Part shown: one piece after another, positions 51,801 through 59,972 of the stretch
Layout: every line of letters begins with the position of its first letter
Position numbering within the stretch: the first letter of the stretch is position 1
Source: CAIVAT01 sp037128705
GTDB lineage: Bacteria; Bacteroidota; Bacteroidia; Bacteroidales; FEN-979
DNA length: 60,057 nt
Assembly: GCA_037128705.1 (NCBI GenBank)
Contig: JBAXVX010000025.1
Coordinates: 1 to 60,057, forward strand
Direction of reading: 5' to 3'
Notes under the pieces: generated by a model
The model's input: only the letters and a program-made list of their open reading frames with translations
The model's database searches: none
What the model was told of the DNA's origin: nothing
Translations under genes and position numbers: made by a program

Positions 51801-53274
51801 CAAGGGGTCATTTGAAAAGCCCTCCATTACCGGTCAGCTTAAACTGATGCGTACTGAGTTTAAAATCAATTACCTGAATGTTCCCTATTCTTTTGCCGAT
51901 GTAGTGACCATTGACACCAATGGCTTCTTCTTTAAAAATATCACCATCTTCGATTCATTGGGTCATAAGGCGGTGCTCAACGGGCAAATCACGCACAACT
52001 ACTTCCGCAATCTCCGGCTGGGTTTAAATGTTGAGATGAATGATTTTGCTGCCTTTAACAACACACGGTCACAGAACAGCGTTTTTTACGGTAATGCACG
52101 TGCGACAGGAAATGCAACGGTAACAGGACCATTCGAGAATATCAATATCACCGTTAAGGCCTCAAACGGCGGCAAAACCCATGTGGTGATCCCGATCGAC
52201 CTGACACAGTCGGTGGGGCAAAACGACTATATCATATTTGTCAATCCCAATGTGGATTCGGTCGGAACTGTAAAGGAAAAACCTCCATTAAATACAACGG
52301 GCCTGTCGCTGGATCTTGGTTTGAGGGTAACGCAGGATGCTGAAGTTGAGGTGTTTTTTCCGGACCAGTTAGGAAATCTGAAGGCATCCGGTACCGGTAA
52401 TTTTTTATTGGGAATGACTCCGACAACACCCTTCACCTTATCAGGCAGGTATTCACTTTCAAAAGGATTTTTCCTTTTTCAGTTTAAAAATCTGCTGAGG
52501 TTGCCAATGTCGATCAAGGAGGGAAGCACCATCAGCTGGAGCGGGAATCCTACGGATGCAAATATTGCCATCAGCGCTGTTTACAAAACCAAAGCCCCCT
52601 TGAAGGGGCTTACCACCAGCCCGGAAGAAGAGGGTGTCCGGATCCCGGTGGATTGCATTGTAAGGCTGGGCGGAAAACTAATGAATCCTGAGATGTCATT
52701 TGCCATCAGTTTGCCAAATGTTGAGGAGAGTATACGAAACCTGGTCTACTCCAGCATTGATACAAACAATGCAACCACGATGACGGAACAGGTTGTCTAT
52801 CTCATGGTTCTGAACCAGTTCAAGCCGGTTGTAGCAACGTCCAGCACGGTTGATGTCGGTGCAACATCCATGTCGCTGGTCACCAATCAGATCAACAGCA
52901 TGCTGTCCCAGATATCTTCGAATGTCAATGTGAATATGAATTATAAACCGGGATCAAGCACCACCAACCAGGAATTTGATGTCGGGATTTCCACGCAACT
53001 TTTCGATGACCGCCTGCTGATTGACGGAACATTCGGGATGAATTCATACAGCAATTCCGCCATAAAACAATCGAGCACCATTGTGGGTGATATCAATGTG
53101 GAATATGTGCTTACCAAGAACCGGAGATGGCGTGTGCATGCCTTTAACCGCACCAATACTTTAAATATCCTGAACAACAATGCGCCCTACACACAGGGAG
53201 TCGGGCTTAAATTTCAGCGTGATTTCACGACCTTCAGGGAATTGTTCTCCTCGAGTAAAAAGAAGAAGGAATAG
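48877..53274 (+). CDS. tamB: TamB-like translocation and assembly module protein (DUF490)
   Basis: A very large (at least 1465 residues) inner membrane-anchored, periplasm-spanning beta-helical protein of the TamB/AsmA-like lipid transport and outer membrane assembly group. Repeated short beta strands with N/G/D turns run the whole length. The conserved TamB C-terminal domain covers about 1050-1440 (RLGGKLMNPEMSFAISLPN, NQFKPV, the INSMLSQISSNVNVNMNYKPG stretch, DRLLIDGTFGM). The GTG at 48877 is the first standard start, but it cuts the N-terminal anchor. The reading frame stays open upstream and encodes KTGSKILLYLVTVILALGTTLYSVF. The true start is therefore probably a non-ATG codon between 48811 and 48859, overlapping the tsaD promoter. 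Confidence 0.88.
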   Translation: MILALGTTLYSVFRSDDVQTMLVRLAADYLSKEMKTEIRISGLGLSFKNGLLIEGISVRDLHHEILFSANTLGLRPGQISLKNHHVNLDKVFIEKGNVQLITHRGDSTLNLQFIVDYFSSTDTITKTDTTASSPWGISISAVDLSDTKFHLQDQNEPLSPEGMDYTNIDVSEINLELTDIAFDADTIHANIKHLSARERSGFVLHNLSGEFQVGPKFLKAHNLKILTDHSDLALTFDFLYDRWNAYNDFLNKVTIQTQIEPSYLDLQDIGYFAPELLVMKDRIRLSGSIKGTVSNFKARDFRFAFGKNTFFYGNVSALGLPDVEETFIDLNVKAMNTNKEDIESMLIPGDMRHVELPGMLANIGVVNLRGVFTGFYNDFVANAHVNTNLGSIGADLSLKKQKGSKLIGYTGQLNVISFDIGKLTGNQKYLGIITMKSDINGKGFKLDEADLKMNVRIDSAYLNNYNFKNLDISGSLVDKQFTGLLNVDDPNLHLDFNGLVNMGDSLPEFDFKAQIHHAQLFELHLLKRDSVENLAAFLKVNFKGTNLDNIDGSILIDNTIYAEGTKVVTMHNFSLLTRQDTAAGKSYHLQSDFVDADITGAFSFKALVPSLSTFIQNYLASFNMNDSLIALSEAQSNQKMNYELRFRNSDEITNVFLPFLRIAPNSMLHGYYNEEKGSLVMKGSSPALFINNIELNNWYLDAENKMNDMTITTGASTVYFKKADKKDSLEVKIDSFQLVSNLRHDSILYSMNWVGNARKSELAGFASFRDSPVIKVKLERCHVFLNEKYWGVDPENFASIDTSSVLLSKIGFNSGDQYLKINGKLSTSRADTLNIDFNKVDISRLDQLIGSSQVDVDGILSGHVRIAKPYANIAVLSDLRIDKFKFNKELLGDATFDIMFDSETSRFDVKSQIYYTGNIGTNIPFSLIGSYFLDKKNPHFDFDLALKNLNLRMLGPFVSDIMSGVNGLASGQVKIKGSFEKPSITGQLKLMRTEFKINYLNVPYSFADVVTIDTNGFFFKNITIFDSLGHKAVLNGQITHNYFRNLRLGLNVEMNDFAAFNNTRSQNSVFYGNARATGNATVTGPFENINITVKASNGGKTHVVIPIDLTQSVGQNDYIIFVNPNVDSVGTVKEKPPLNTTGLSLDLGLRVTQDAEVEVFFPDQLGNLKASGTGNFLLGMTPTTPFTLSGRYSLSKGFFLFQFKNLLRLPMSIKEGSTISWSGNPTDANIAISAVYKTKAPLKGLTTSPEEEGVRIPVDCIVRLGGKLMNPEMSFAISLPNVEESIRNLVYSSIDTNNATTMTEQVVYLMVLNQFKPVVATSSTVDVGATSMSLVTNQINSMLSQISSNVNVNMNYKPGSSTTNQEFDVGISTQLFDDRLLIDGTFGMNSYSNSAIKQSSTIVGDINVEYVLTKNRRWRVHAFNRTNTLNILNNNAPYTQGVGLKFQRDFTTFRELFSSSKKKKE

Positions 53275-53322
53275 AACGGCTAAATTGTAATTTGAGGTGA
53301 ATGCCGGCTAAAAAAATGAAAT

Positions 53323-54621
53323 ATGAAAAATTTTGTAAAACACATATTCGTATTTTACCTGGTGACTTTTTGGCTTGGAGCCACGCTCCATGCTCAGGTT
53401 GTCATTGATCAGTCCGACATGCCCTCCCCGGGTGACACTTTGAGGGTGAGTGTGTCAAATGTGGTTCCTGCAGGATTTTCGAAAACAGCGATGGACACCT
53501 CCTGGAATTTTGCCGCACTGGAGGCCCTGAGTCAACGGGTTGACACCTTCGTAGCCGCCACGTCAACCCCTTCGGGTTACCAGTTGTTCTTCGTTTTGCT
53601 TGGAGGCGCGAACCTGGCCTCTCCACGAAACGGGAACCTCATCCCGGGTTTGCCGCTGTCACAGGGTTTTTCTTTTTATAAGAACAGTGCGGCTTCCTTC
53701 AGCGATCTGGGTTCGGCTTACACCATCCAGGGACTTCCTTTCCCGGCCAAATACAATAACCCCGACAAATACTATGAGTTCCCGCTTTTACCTGGTAAGA
53801 CCTGGTCATCAGACGCATACTTTTCCATTGCGCTGCCTGGCCTGGCCTCATACACAACAGAACGGATTCGTTCAAACCTTGTCGACGGGTGGGGAACACT
53901 GACTACCCCGTTTGGAACCTTTGAAACCGTGCGGGTGAAATCAACCCTCATGATCCATGACAGTGTTTATATTGATTCGCTGAAAATTGGCTTTCCGATC
54001 ATACGGAACATCACAGAATACAAATGGCTGGCAAAGGGACAAGGAATTCCAATGCTTCAGATCAGTGAGGAGGGGGCGCTTGTTACGGCCATCTACCGTG
54101 ATATTTTCCGGTTCCCGGCGAACCGGTTGTCTGTTTCACTGGGTCCTGATACCGCGGTATTGAAAGGGACCACCATCACGCTTCATGCGGCGATAAACAA
54201 TGGCACACCCCCATACCAGGTTTTCTGGAGCACCATGGAAACCACCGATTCCATTCACATCACTGTTCAGAATACACGCACTTACAGCGTGATTGTGGTA
54301 GATGCCCTGCAGAATATCGGAACCGCCCAAAAGGTGGTTAGTGTGAAATATGCACCCGGGGTGGAGGAACATCTGGGGAAAAGGGTAAAAGTTTATCCGA
54401 ATCCCACGCGGGGCCGCGTGAGGATCACCATGCCCGGAGGCGGCACAAAGGCGACGATCCAGGTTTTGACCCCACAAGGAAGAACAGAAAGTGAATTTCT
54501 TGCATCTCCATCCAACGGCAAATTCGATGCTGATCTCTCCGGCCTGCCTGGCGGAATTCATTTTATCCGGGTGATAACCGAAAACGAGGTTTATTCCGGT
54601 ATAGTAGAAATTATCAAATGA
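53323..54621 (+). CDS. T9SS-sorted secreted protein of unknown function
   Basis: A 432-residue protein with a signal peptide (to LHAQ). The first 265 residues form a beta-rich domain containing YYEFPLLPGKTWSSDAYFSIALPG and TLTTPFGTFETVRVKSTL, of a type common in Bacteroidota secreted proteins. A short PKD/Ig-like domain follows (about 270-345; VLKGTTITLHAAINNGTPPYQVFWSTMETTDSI). The T9SS type A sorting domain is clear (KRVKVYPNPTRGRVRITMPGGG, then HFIRVITENEVYSGIVEIIK). No catalytic motif. Its last four bases overlap the start of the helicase gene (ATGA), an unusual coupling of a secreted protein with a DNA repair enzyme. Confidence 0.78.
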   Translation: MKNFVKHIFVFYLVTFWLGATLHAQVVIDQSDMPSPGDTLRVSVSNVVPAGFSKTAMDTSWNFAALEALSQRVDTFVAATSTPSGYQLFFVLLGGANLASPRNGNLIPGLPLSQGFSFYKNSAASFSDLGSAYTIQGLPFPAKYNNPDKYYEFPLLPGKTWSSDAYFSIALPGLASYTTERIRSNLVDGWGTLTTPFGTFETVRVKSTLMIHDSVYIDSLKIGFPIIRNITEYKWLAKGQGIPMLQISEEGALVTAIYRDIFRFPANRLSVSLGPDTAVLKGTTITLHAAINNGTPPYQVFWSTMETTDSIHITVQNTRTYSVIVVDALQNIGTAQKVVSVKYAPGVEEHLGKRVKVYPNPTRGRVRITMPGGGTKATIQVLTPQGRTESEFLASPSNGKFDADLSGLPGGIHFIRVITENEVYSGIVEIIK

Positions 54622-57600
54622 CCTCCTTCACTGTTTATCGCTCCTCTGCCGGTTCCGGGAAAACCTTCACGCTGGTCAAGGAGTACCTGAAAATACTCCT
54701 GCTTGAACCTGCTGATTTCAGGCACATCCTGGCGATCACCTTTACCAACAAGGCAGCCAGCGAGATGAAAGAACGGGTTCTGAAAGCACTGACTTCACTC
54801 GCGAAGGTAGACCAGTCAGCCGATCCATCCGCCAGGGGAACACTGCTGCCCCTGCTGTTACAGGAAACAGGGATGACCACCCACGAAATTGCCCTCAATG
54901 CCTCCCTGGCCCTCGAAATGATCCTGCACAATTATGCCGATTTTTCAATCGGGACCATCGACAGTTTCTCCCATAAGCTCATCCGCACCTTTGCCCATGA
55001 CTTTGGCTTGCCGGTAAATTTCAATGTGGAGCTTGATGGGGATGAAATCCTCGCTACCTCAGTTGACCTTTTACTGGACAGGGTAGGAGATGATCCGGAA
55101 CTGACCAACCTCCTGGTTAAATTTCTTGAAGCCCGTATGGATGATGACCTGGGCTGGAATATTGATGAAATACTGGCAAATTTTGCCCATTTGCTGCTCG
55201 ATGAAGATGGCCAGGCAAGGATTGGCAAATTGAAGCATATTACACTGGAGAAGTTTCAATCCATATCCCTGGTGCTTCACCGCCGGATGGCCGAATTCGA
55301 GAAAAATATCAGCGGAATCGGAAAAGAGGCGACCAGTCTGATTCAGGAACAGGATATTCCGGCTGATGCCTTCTTTCATGGCACCAGCGGGATCGGAAAA
55401 TATTTTGAAAACCTGGCTGCCGGAAGAATGGATAAGCTGGAAGCCAATTCGTATGTGGTAACAACGGTGGAGGAGGACAAATGGTGTTCGGGAAAAGTGT
55501 CGGCCCAGGCCCGTGCCGGCATTGTAACCATCAAACCTGCTTTGCTCGACATTTACGAAAAACTTCAGTTTGAGCTGGCAACCCATAAATCGGACTATGT
55601 TCTACGCCGGCTGCTGTCGAAAACGATCTATCCCTTGTCGGTGCTGAATGAAATTGAAAAGGTGCTTCACGATTTCAAGCGGCAGAATAACCTTGTTCAC
55701 ATTTCGGAATTCAATTCCCGTATTGCAGGGATTGTTATGAACGAACCGGTGCCATTCATTTATGAAAGGCTGGGAGAGAAGTACCAGCACATACTCATCG
55801 ATGAGTTCCAGGACACTTCGGTACTCCAGTGGATGAATTTTATCCCCCTGGTTGAGAATGCACTGGCGGGAGGTTTTTTTAACCTGGTGGTGGGAGATGG
55901 AAAACAGGCCATATACCGTTGGCGCGGCGGCGATGTTGAACAGTTCAATGCACTTCCCTCTATTCCCGGAAGCCGCGACAACCCTATCCTGCAACAGCGC
56001 GAAGAGGTGCTGACCCGCAATTTTGAGACGGTGAGTCTTGCACAGAACTACCGGTCGAAGACCGAGATCGTCGGCTTTAACAACCGGTTTTTCAGGGTGA
56101 TCGCCGATCGTGTCCTTACAGCCGGAAAAGAAAAAATATTTGAAGGATTGGAACAGGTCGCGGATCCTGGAAAGCCGGGAGGGTATATCCGTCTGGAATT
56201 TCTTGAAGGCGAAGAGGAGGAGACACAGAATTACGAAGAGGTGACGATGTCAGGGATCCTCGCCGTCATCAGGGAATCCCTGGCTGATAAGTTCAGTTTG
56301 AGCGACATGGCCATCCTTTGCCGGAGCAACCAGAATGCCAGTGCGATCGCCCGGTTCCTGCTGGAGCAGGGGATCGATGTGATATCTTCCGAATCATTGC
56401 TGATCGCCAATTCACCGAAGGTGCGGTTTATCATTGCCTTCCTGCGTTTCCTTTTTGAACCGCCCAACGACGTTGTCATTGCAGAGATCCGCATGTACCT
56501 GAATCAATCATTGTCGAAAGGCCCGGACGAATGGCAATCCAAACGACATGAACTCACCAGGCTGCCGGTTTATGATTTATGCGAAGAGCTGATCCGAAAA
56601 TTCAATCTCAGCCCGAAGCCGGATATATACCTGCAGTTTTTCCTGGATGCTGTTCTTGGATTTTCGATCAAGATTTCGACCGGCGTGGTTGAATTCATCG
56701 AATGGTGGGGAAAAAACCGGAGAAAACTTTCCATCATTGTTTCTGAAGGGGTCGATGCGGTGCGCGTCATGACAATCCATAAAGCCAAAGGACTGCAATT
56801 CCCGCTGGTGATCCTTCCCTTTGCACAGGAAACACGTAAAAACACCAAAAGGTATCTTTGGGTCGACCTGGATGAAAAGGTAGCTCCCGGCCTGGAAACA
56901 GCGATCCTGAGAAGTGACAGAGAGATGGAATCAACAATTTATAAATCCCTCTTCGTTGATGAGCAGCAAAAGTCGATGCTCGATCTGGTCAATGTGCTCT
57001 ATGTTGCCATGACCCGGCCTGAAGAGCGGCTGTACATCCTGACAAAATTTCCGCCAAAAAAGAAAGAAGAGCCTGATTCCATGCCAGCCTTTTTTGATTT
57101 TTTCATGAAAAACGAAGGTGTCTGGATTGAAGATCAGTCCTTGTATGAATTTGGAACAAAAGAGACTCATGTTGCTAAGGTTGAACGGGAAGAAAAGGGG
57201 ATGGTGTCACCCGAAAATATGATCAGCTCTGACTGGCATGATAAAATTGAGATCCGGCTAAGGGCCCCGCAAATGTGGGACATTGATCAGCCGGTGCTGA
57301 AATCGCAATGGGGAAACAGGATCCATACCTTGCTGTCGTGGATCAAAACCGGCAGGGATGTGCCATCGGCCTTGCAAAAGGGCATCCTGATGGGATTGGT
57401 TGAGCAGGAGGACGGCGATAACCTCGGGAAATTACTTTGGTCGGTAATCCGTAATCCACAGCTTGAAAGGTTTTTTTGTGAAGATGTCCAGGTGAAAACC
57501 GAAGCCGAAATTCTGGTCCCTGAGGGTTCATTTTATCGACCCGACCGCGTCGTATTTGATGGTGACAGCGTGACCATCCTTGATTATAAAAGCGGCAAGC

Positions 57601-57722
57601 AAAAGGAAAGCCATGCGGATCAGCTTATTACTTATGCAGGTTACATCGGGAAAATGGGCTATCAGCATATAAAACGCACCCTCGTATACCTGGAACCGGA
57701 GGTACGGGTAGTTGAGGTTTAA
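54618..57722 (+). CDS. AddA/RecB-like UvrD-family helicase-nuclease
   Basis: A 1034-residue protein of the double-strand-break end-processing family. Superfamily 1 helicase motifs are complete: SAGSGKTF (Walker A, Lys15), AITFTNKAASEMKER (Ia), DEFQD at 395-399 (Walker B), GDGKQAIYRWRGGD (III), AQNYRS (IV), VRVMTIHKAKGLQFP (V) and LYVAMTRPEERLYIL (VI). The C-terminal RecB-type nuclease has PDRVVFDGDSVTILDYKSGK (Asp989, Lys991) followed by Q..TYAGY. It would unwind and resect broken DNA ends with an AddB-type partner, which is not seen in this window. It starts inside the stop codon of the T9SS gene and is followed 10 bp later by the kinase-RapZ fusion. Confidence 0.9.
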   Translation: MTSFTVYRSSAGSGKTFTLVKEYLKILLLEPADFRHILAITFTNKAASEMKERVLKALTSLAKVDQSADPSARGTLLPLLLQETGMTTHEIALNASLALEMILHNYADFSIGTIDSFSHKLIRTFAHDFGLPVNFNVELDGDEILATSVDLLLDRVGDDPELTNLLVKFLEARMDDDLGWNIDEILANFAHLLLDEDGQARIGKLKHITLEKFQSISLVLHRRMAEFEKNISGIGKEATSLIQEQDIPADAFFHGTSGIGKYFENLAAGRMDKLEANSYVVTTVEEDKWCSGKVSAQARAGIVTIKPALLDIYEKLQFELATHKSDYVLRRLLSKTIYPLSVLNEIEKVLHDFKRQNNLVHISEFNSRIAGIVMNEPVPFIYERLGEKYQHILIDEFQDTSVLQWMNFIPLVENALAGGFFNLVVGDGKQAIYRWRGGDVEQFNALPSIPGSRDNPILQQREEVLTRNFETVSLAQNYRSKTEIVGFNNRFFRVIADRVLTAGKEKIFEGLEQVADPGKPGGYIRLEFLEGEEEETQNYEEVTMSGILAVIRESLADKFSLSDMAILCRSNQNASAIARFLLEQGIDVISSESLLIANSPKVRFIIAFLRFLFEPPNDVVIAEIRMYLNQSLSKGPDEWQSKRHELTRLPVYDLCEELIRKFNLSPKPDIYLQFFLDAVLGFSIKISTGVVEFIEWWGKNRRKLSIIVSEGVDAVRVMTIHKAKGLQFPLVILPFAQETRKNTKRYLWVDLDEKVAPGLETAILRSDREMESTIYKSLFVDEQQKSMLDLVNVLYVAMTRPEERLYILTKFPPKKKEEPDSMPAFFDFFMKNEGVWIEDQSLYEFGTKETHVAKVEREEKGMVSPENMISSDWHDKIEIRLRAPQMWDIDQPVLKSQWGNRIHTLLSWIKTGRDVPSALQKGILMGLVEQEDGDNLGKLLWSVIRNPQLERFFCEDVQVKTEAEILVPEGSFYRPDRVVFDGDSVTILDYKSGKQKESHADQLITYAGYIGKMGYQHIKRTLVYLEPEVRVVEV

Positions 57723-57732
57723 ATTATGATTT

Positions 57733-59226
57733 ATGACAAAAACTGAAGTAAATATATCGCGTTTGTACCAGAAATGGAGCGGAGAATTACCCGGGCTGAT
57801 CATGCCAATGCCCAGATCGGGATCCTACAGGAGTTACTACCGGATTCATGGAAAAAAGGGCTCGGTTATCGCAGCACACAACGAAGATATGAGGGAGAAC
57901 AAGGCCTTTGTAACCTTTTCGAACCATTTCCGCAGCCAGGGATTGCCTGTTCCCGAAATCCTCGCCGACGATCCCGAAAACCGTGTTTACCTCCTTTCTG
58001 ACCTGGGGGACATGACCCTTTTTCAACTGCTGACCCTTCATCGTCCTTCAGGCGCCACCGATATTTTTCCCAATGAAGTTCTTGATATCTATAAAAAGGC
58101 CTTGTCATGGCTTCCGCTCTTTCAGGTAAAGGGCTCCGCCGATCTCGATTATTCCGTTTGCTATCCGAGGGCTGCATTCGACCGTCAGTCGATGATGTGG
58201 GATCTGAACTATTTCAAATACTATTTCCTTAAACTGGCAAAGATCCCTTTTGATGAACAGGCACTGGAGGATGATTTTTCTTCTCTTTGCGATCTCCTGC
58301 TGCAGGTTGATTCGGATTTCTTCCTGTTTCGTGATTTTCAGTCGCGCAACATCATGGTCGTGAACAATGAACCCTGGTTTATCGATTACCAGGGCGGACG
58401 GAAGGGGGCCCTCCAATATGATGTGGCTTCATTGCTCACCGATGGGAAAGCTGGTATCCCGATGCTGGTGCGTGAAGAGTTGCTCCAGTATTACCTCGAT
58501 AAACTCGCTGAGATTTACCCGGTAGATCAGGCAAAATTTTTGGGTACCTACTACGGGTTTGCTTTGATCAGGATATTGCAGGCGCTGGGAGCCTACGGTT
58601 TCAGAGGTTACTATGAAAACAAGTCCCATTTTTTGCTGAGCATTCCGTTTGCACTTCGCAATCTGCGATATCTGCGCGAAAACAACCTGATCGACTTCGG
58701 ACTCGAAACCCTGATGTCGGTGATTGATGGCATGGTCGCCAATCAGGACCTATACAATCAGCAATCTATAGATGTGAATAAGCCAGCCGGTCAGGCGGCC
58801 AGTGCATTCATTAACCTGGCCCCACAAACGATGCCTGGTAAAAACCTGGCTGTCTCCATCCGGAGTTTCTCATATAAAAAGACGATTCCTCTCGATGAAA
58901 GCGGCAACGGCGGGGGATTTGTTTTCGATTGCCGCGCCCTTCCCAACCCGGGCCGGTACGACGAATTCAAGCAATTGAATGGCATGGATTCGGCGGTGAT
59001 CGATTTTCTGAAGAAGGAGCCCGATGTAGATGAATTTCTTCACCATACTTTTTCACTGGTCGATCAAAGCGTCAGGAAATATATAGAACGGGGGTTTGAA
59101 CACCTGATGATCTCATATGGCTGCACAGGCGGGCGTCACCGGTCGGTTTACTGCGCCGGGGCACTGTCGGAATACCTGAAAAGTAAATATGACATCCAGG
59201 TTAAAACCGTTCATTCAAATCTATGA
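57733..59226 (+). CDS. AmgK-like sugar kinase fused to RapZ C-terminal domain
   Basis: A 497-residue two-part protein. Residues about 1-340 form an aminoglycoside-phosphotransferase-like kinase with the catalytic loop FRDFQSRNIM (Asp201, Asn206) and the Mg-binding IDYQGG (Asp218), the arrangement of AmgK, which phosphorylates MurNAc/GlcNAc at C1. Residues about 373-497 match the C-terminal half of RapZ: FSYKKTIPLDES, FVFDCRALPNPGRYDEF, LNGMDSAVIDFL and GCTGGRHRSVY (463-473). In E. coli that domain binds glucosamine-6-phosphate and regulatory RNA. The N-terminal RapZ ATPase domain is absent. Its last bases overlap the nucleotidyltransferase start (ATGA). An amino-sugar kinase gated by an amino-sugar sensor is inferred. 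Confidence 0.85.
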   Translation: MTKTEVNISRLYQKWSGELPGLIMPMPRSGSYRSYYRIHGKKGSVIAAHNEDMRENKAFVTFSNHFRSQGLPVPEILADDPENRVYLLSDLGDMTLFQLLTLHRPSGATDIFPNEVLDIYKKALSWLPLFQVKGSADLDYSVCYPRAAFDRQSMMWDLNYFKYYFLKLAKIPFDEQALEDDFSSLCDLLLQVDSDFFLFRDFQSRNIMVVNNEPWFIDYQGGRKGALQYDVASLLTDGKAGIPMLVREELLQYYLDKLAEIYPVDQAKFLGTYYGFALIRILQALGAYGFRGYYENKSHFLLSIPFALRNLRYLRENNLIDFGLETLMSVIDGMVANQDLYNQQSIDVNKPAGQAASAFINLAPQTMPGKNLAVSIRSFSYKKTIPLDESGNGGGFVFDCRALPNPGRYDEFKQLNGMDSAVIDFLKKEPDVDEFLHHTFSLVDQSVRKYIERGFEHLMISYGCTGGRHRSVYCAGALSEYLKSKYDIQVKTVHSNL

Positions 59227-59972
59227 AAGCAATGATCCTTGCGGCCGGACTTGGAACACGGCTTAAACCCTTTACCGAGTCGCATCCAAAGGCACTTTTT
59301 ATTATCAATGGCAAAACCCTGCTTGAGCACGCCATAGATCATCTCAAATCGTGGGGAATCAGGGAGGTGATCATCAATGTGCACCATTTTTCCCGCCAGA
59401 TCAGCGATTACCTGGACCAGCATGATCAGTTCGGCATGCAGGTCACCATCTCTGATGAATCAGGCGAATTGCTGGAAACAGGGGGAGGAGTTAAAAAAGC
59501 AGCCTGGTTTTTTCAGGATTGCGGGAGTTTTATTGTCAGAAATGTGGATATCCTGTCAGACCTTGACCTTTCTGAAATCATCGACGATCATCATTCATCC
59601 GGGTCACTTGCAACCCTTGCCATCCGGAGCCGCGAAACCTCCAGGTATTTTCTTTTTGATGGGCAGATGCAGCTTTGTGGCTGGGAAAACCGAAAAACCG
59701 GAGAACGTATGCTGGTCAGGGGCCCGGCATCTGCGGTAACACCCCAGGCAGCCATTGAAAACAGCGTCGGATATGACCCACTGCAGCCCTTTGCGTTCAG
59801 TGGCATCCAGGTGTTGAACCCTCAGATATTTCCCCTGATCTCCGAAACGGGCAGGTTTTCTCTTACCACCTTCTATCTTCGCCTGGCCGCATCCCAGAAG
59901 ATCACGGGATATCTGGAAAAGGGTGAGTTGTGGAAGGATGTTGGCCAATTACCAATGACGAGTGACGAATGA
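59223..59972 (+). CDS. MurU-like sugar-phosphate nucleotidyltransferase, 3' end altered
   Basis: A 249-residue NTP-transferase that would turn a sugar-1-phosphate into an NDP-sugar. The pyrophosphorylase signature is at residues 5-25 (ILAAGLGTRLKPFTESHPKAL). The metal/sugar site shows VRNVDILSDLD, FAFSGIQVL and LWKDVG. Length and pairing with an AmgK-like kinase point to MurU (UDP-MurNAc from MurNAc-1-P). A close alternative is a generic glucose-1-phosphate thymidylyltransferase-like enzyme. It overlaps the upstream gene by four bases. After LWKDVG the frame runs into the heptamer array and stops at a TGA inside it (59970-59972), so a few C-terminal residues were probably replaced. Confidence 0.85.
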   Translation: MKAMILAAGLGTRLKPFTESHPKALFIINGKTLLEHAIDHLKSWGIREVIINVHHFSRQISDYLDQHDQFGMQVTISDESGELLETGGGVKKAAWFFQDCGSFIVRNVDILSDLDLSEIIDDHHSSGSLATLAIRSRETSRYFLFDGQMQLCGWENRKTGERMLVRGPASAVTPQAAIENSVGYDPLQPFAFSGIQVLNPQIFPLISETGRFSLTTFYLRLAASQKITGYLEKGELWKDVGQLPMTSDE

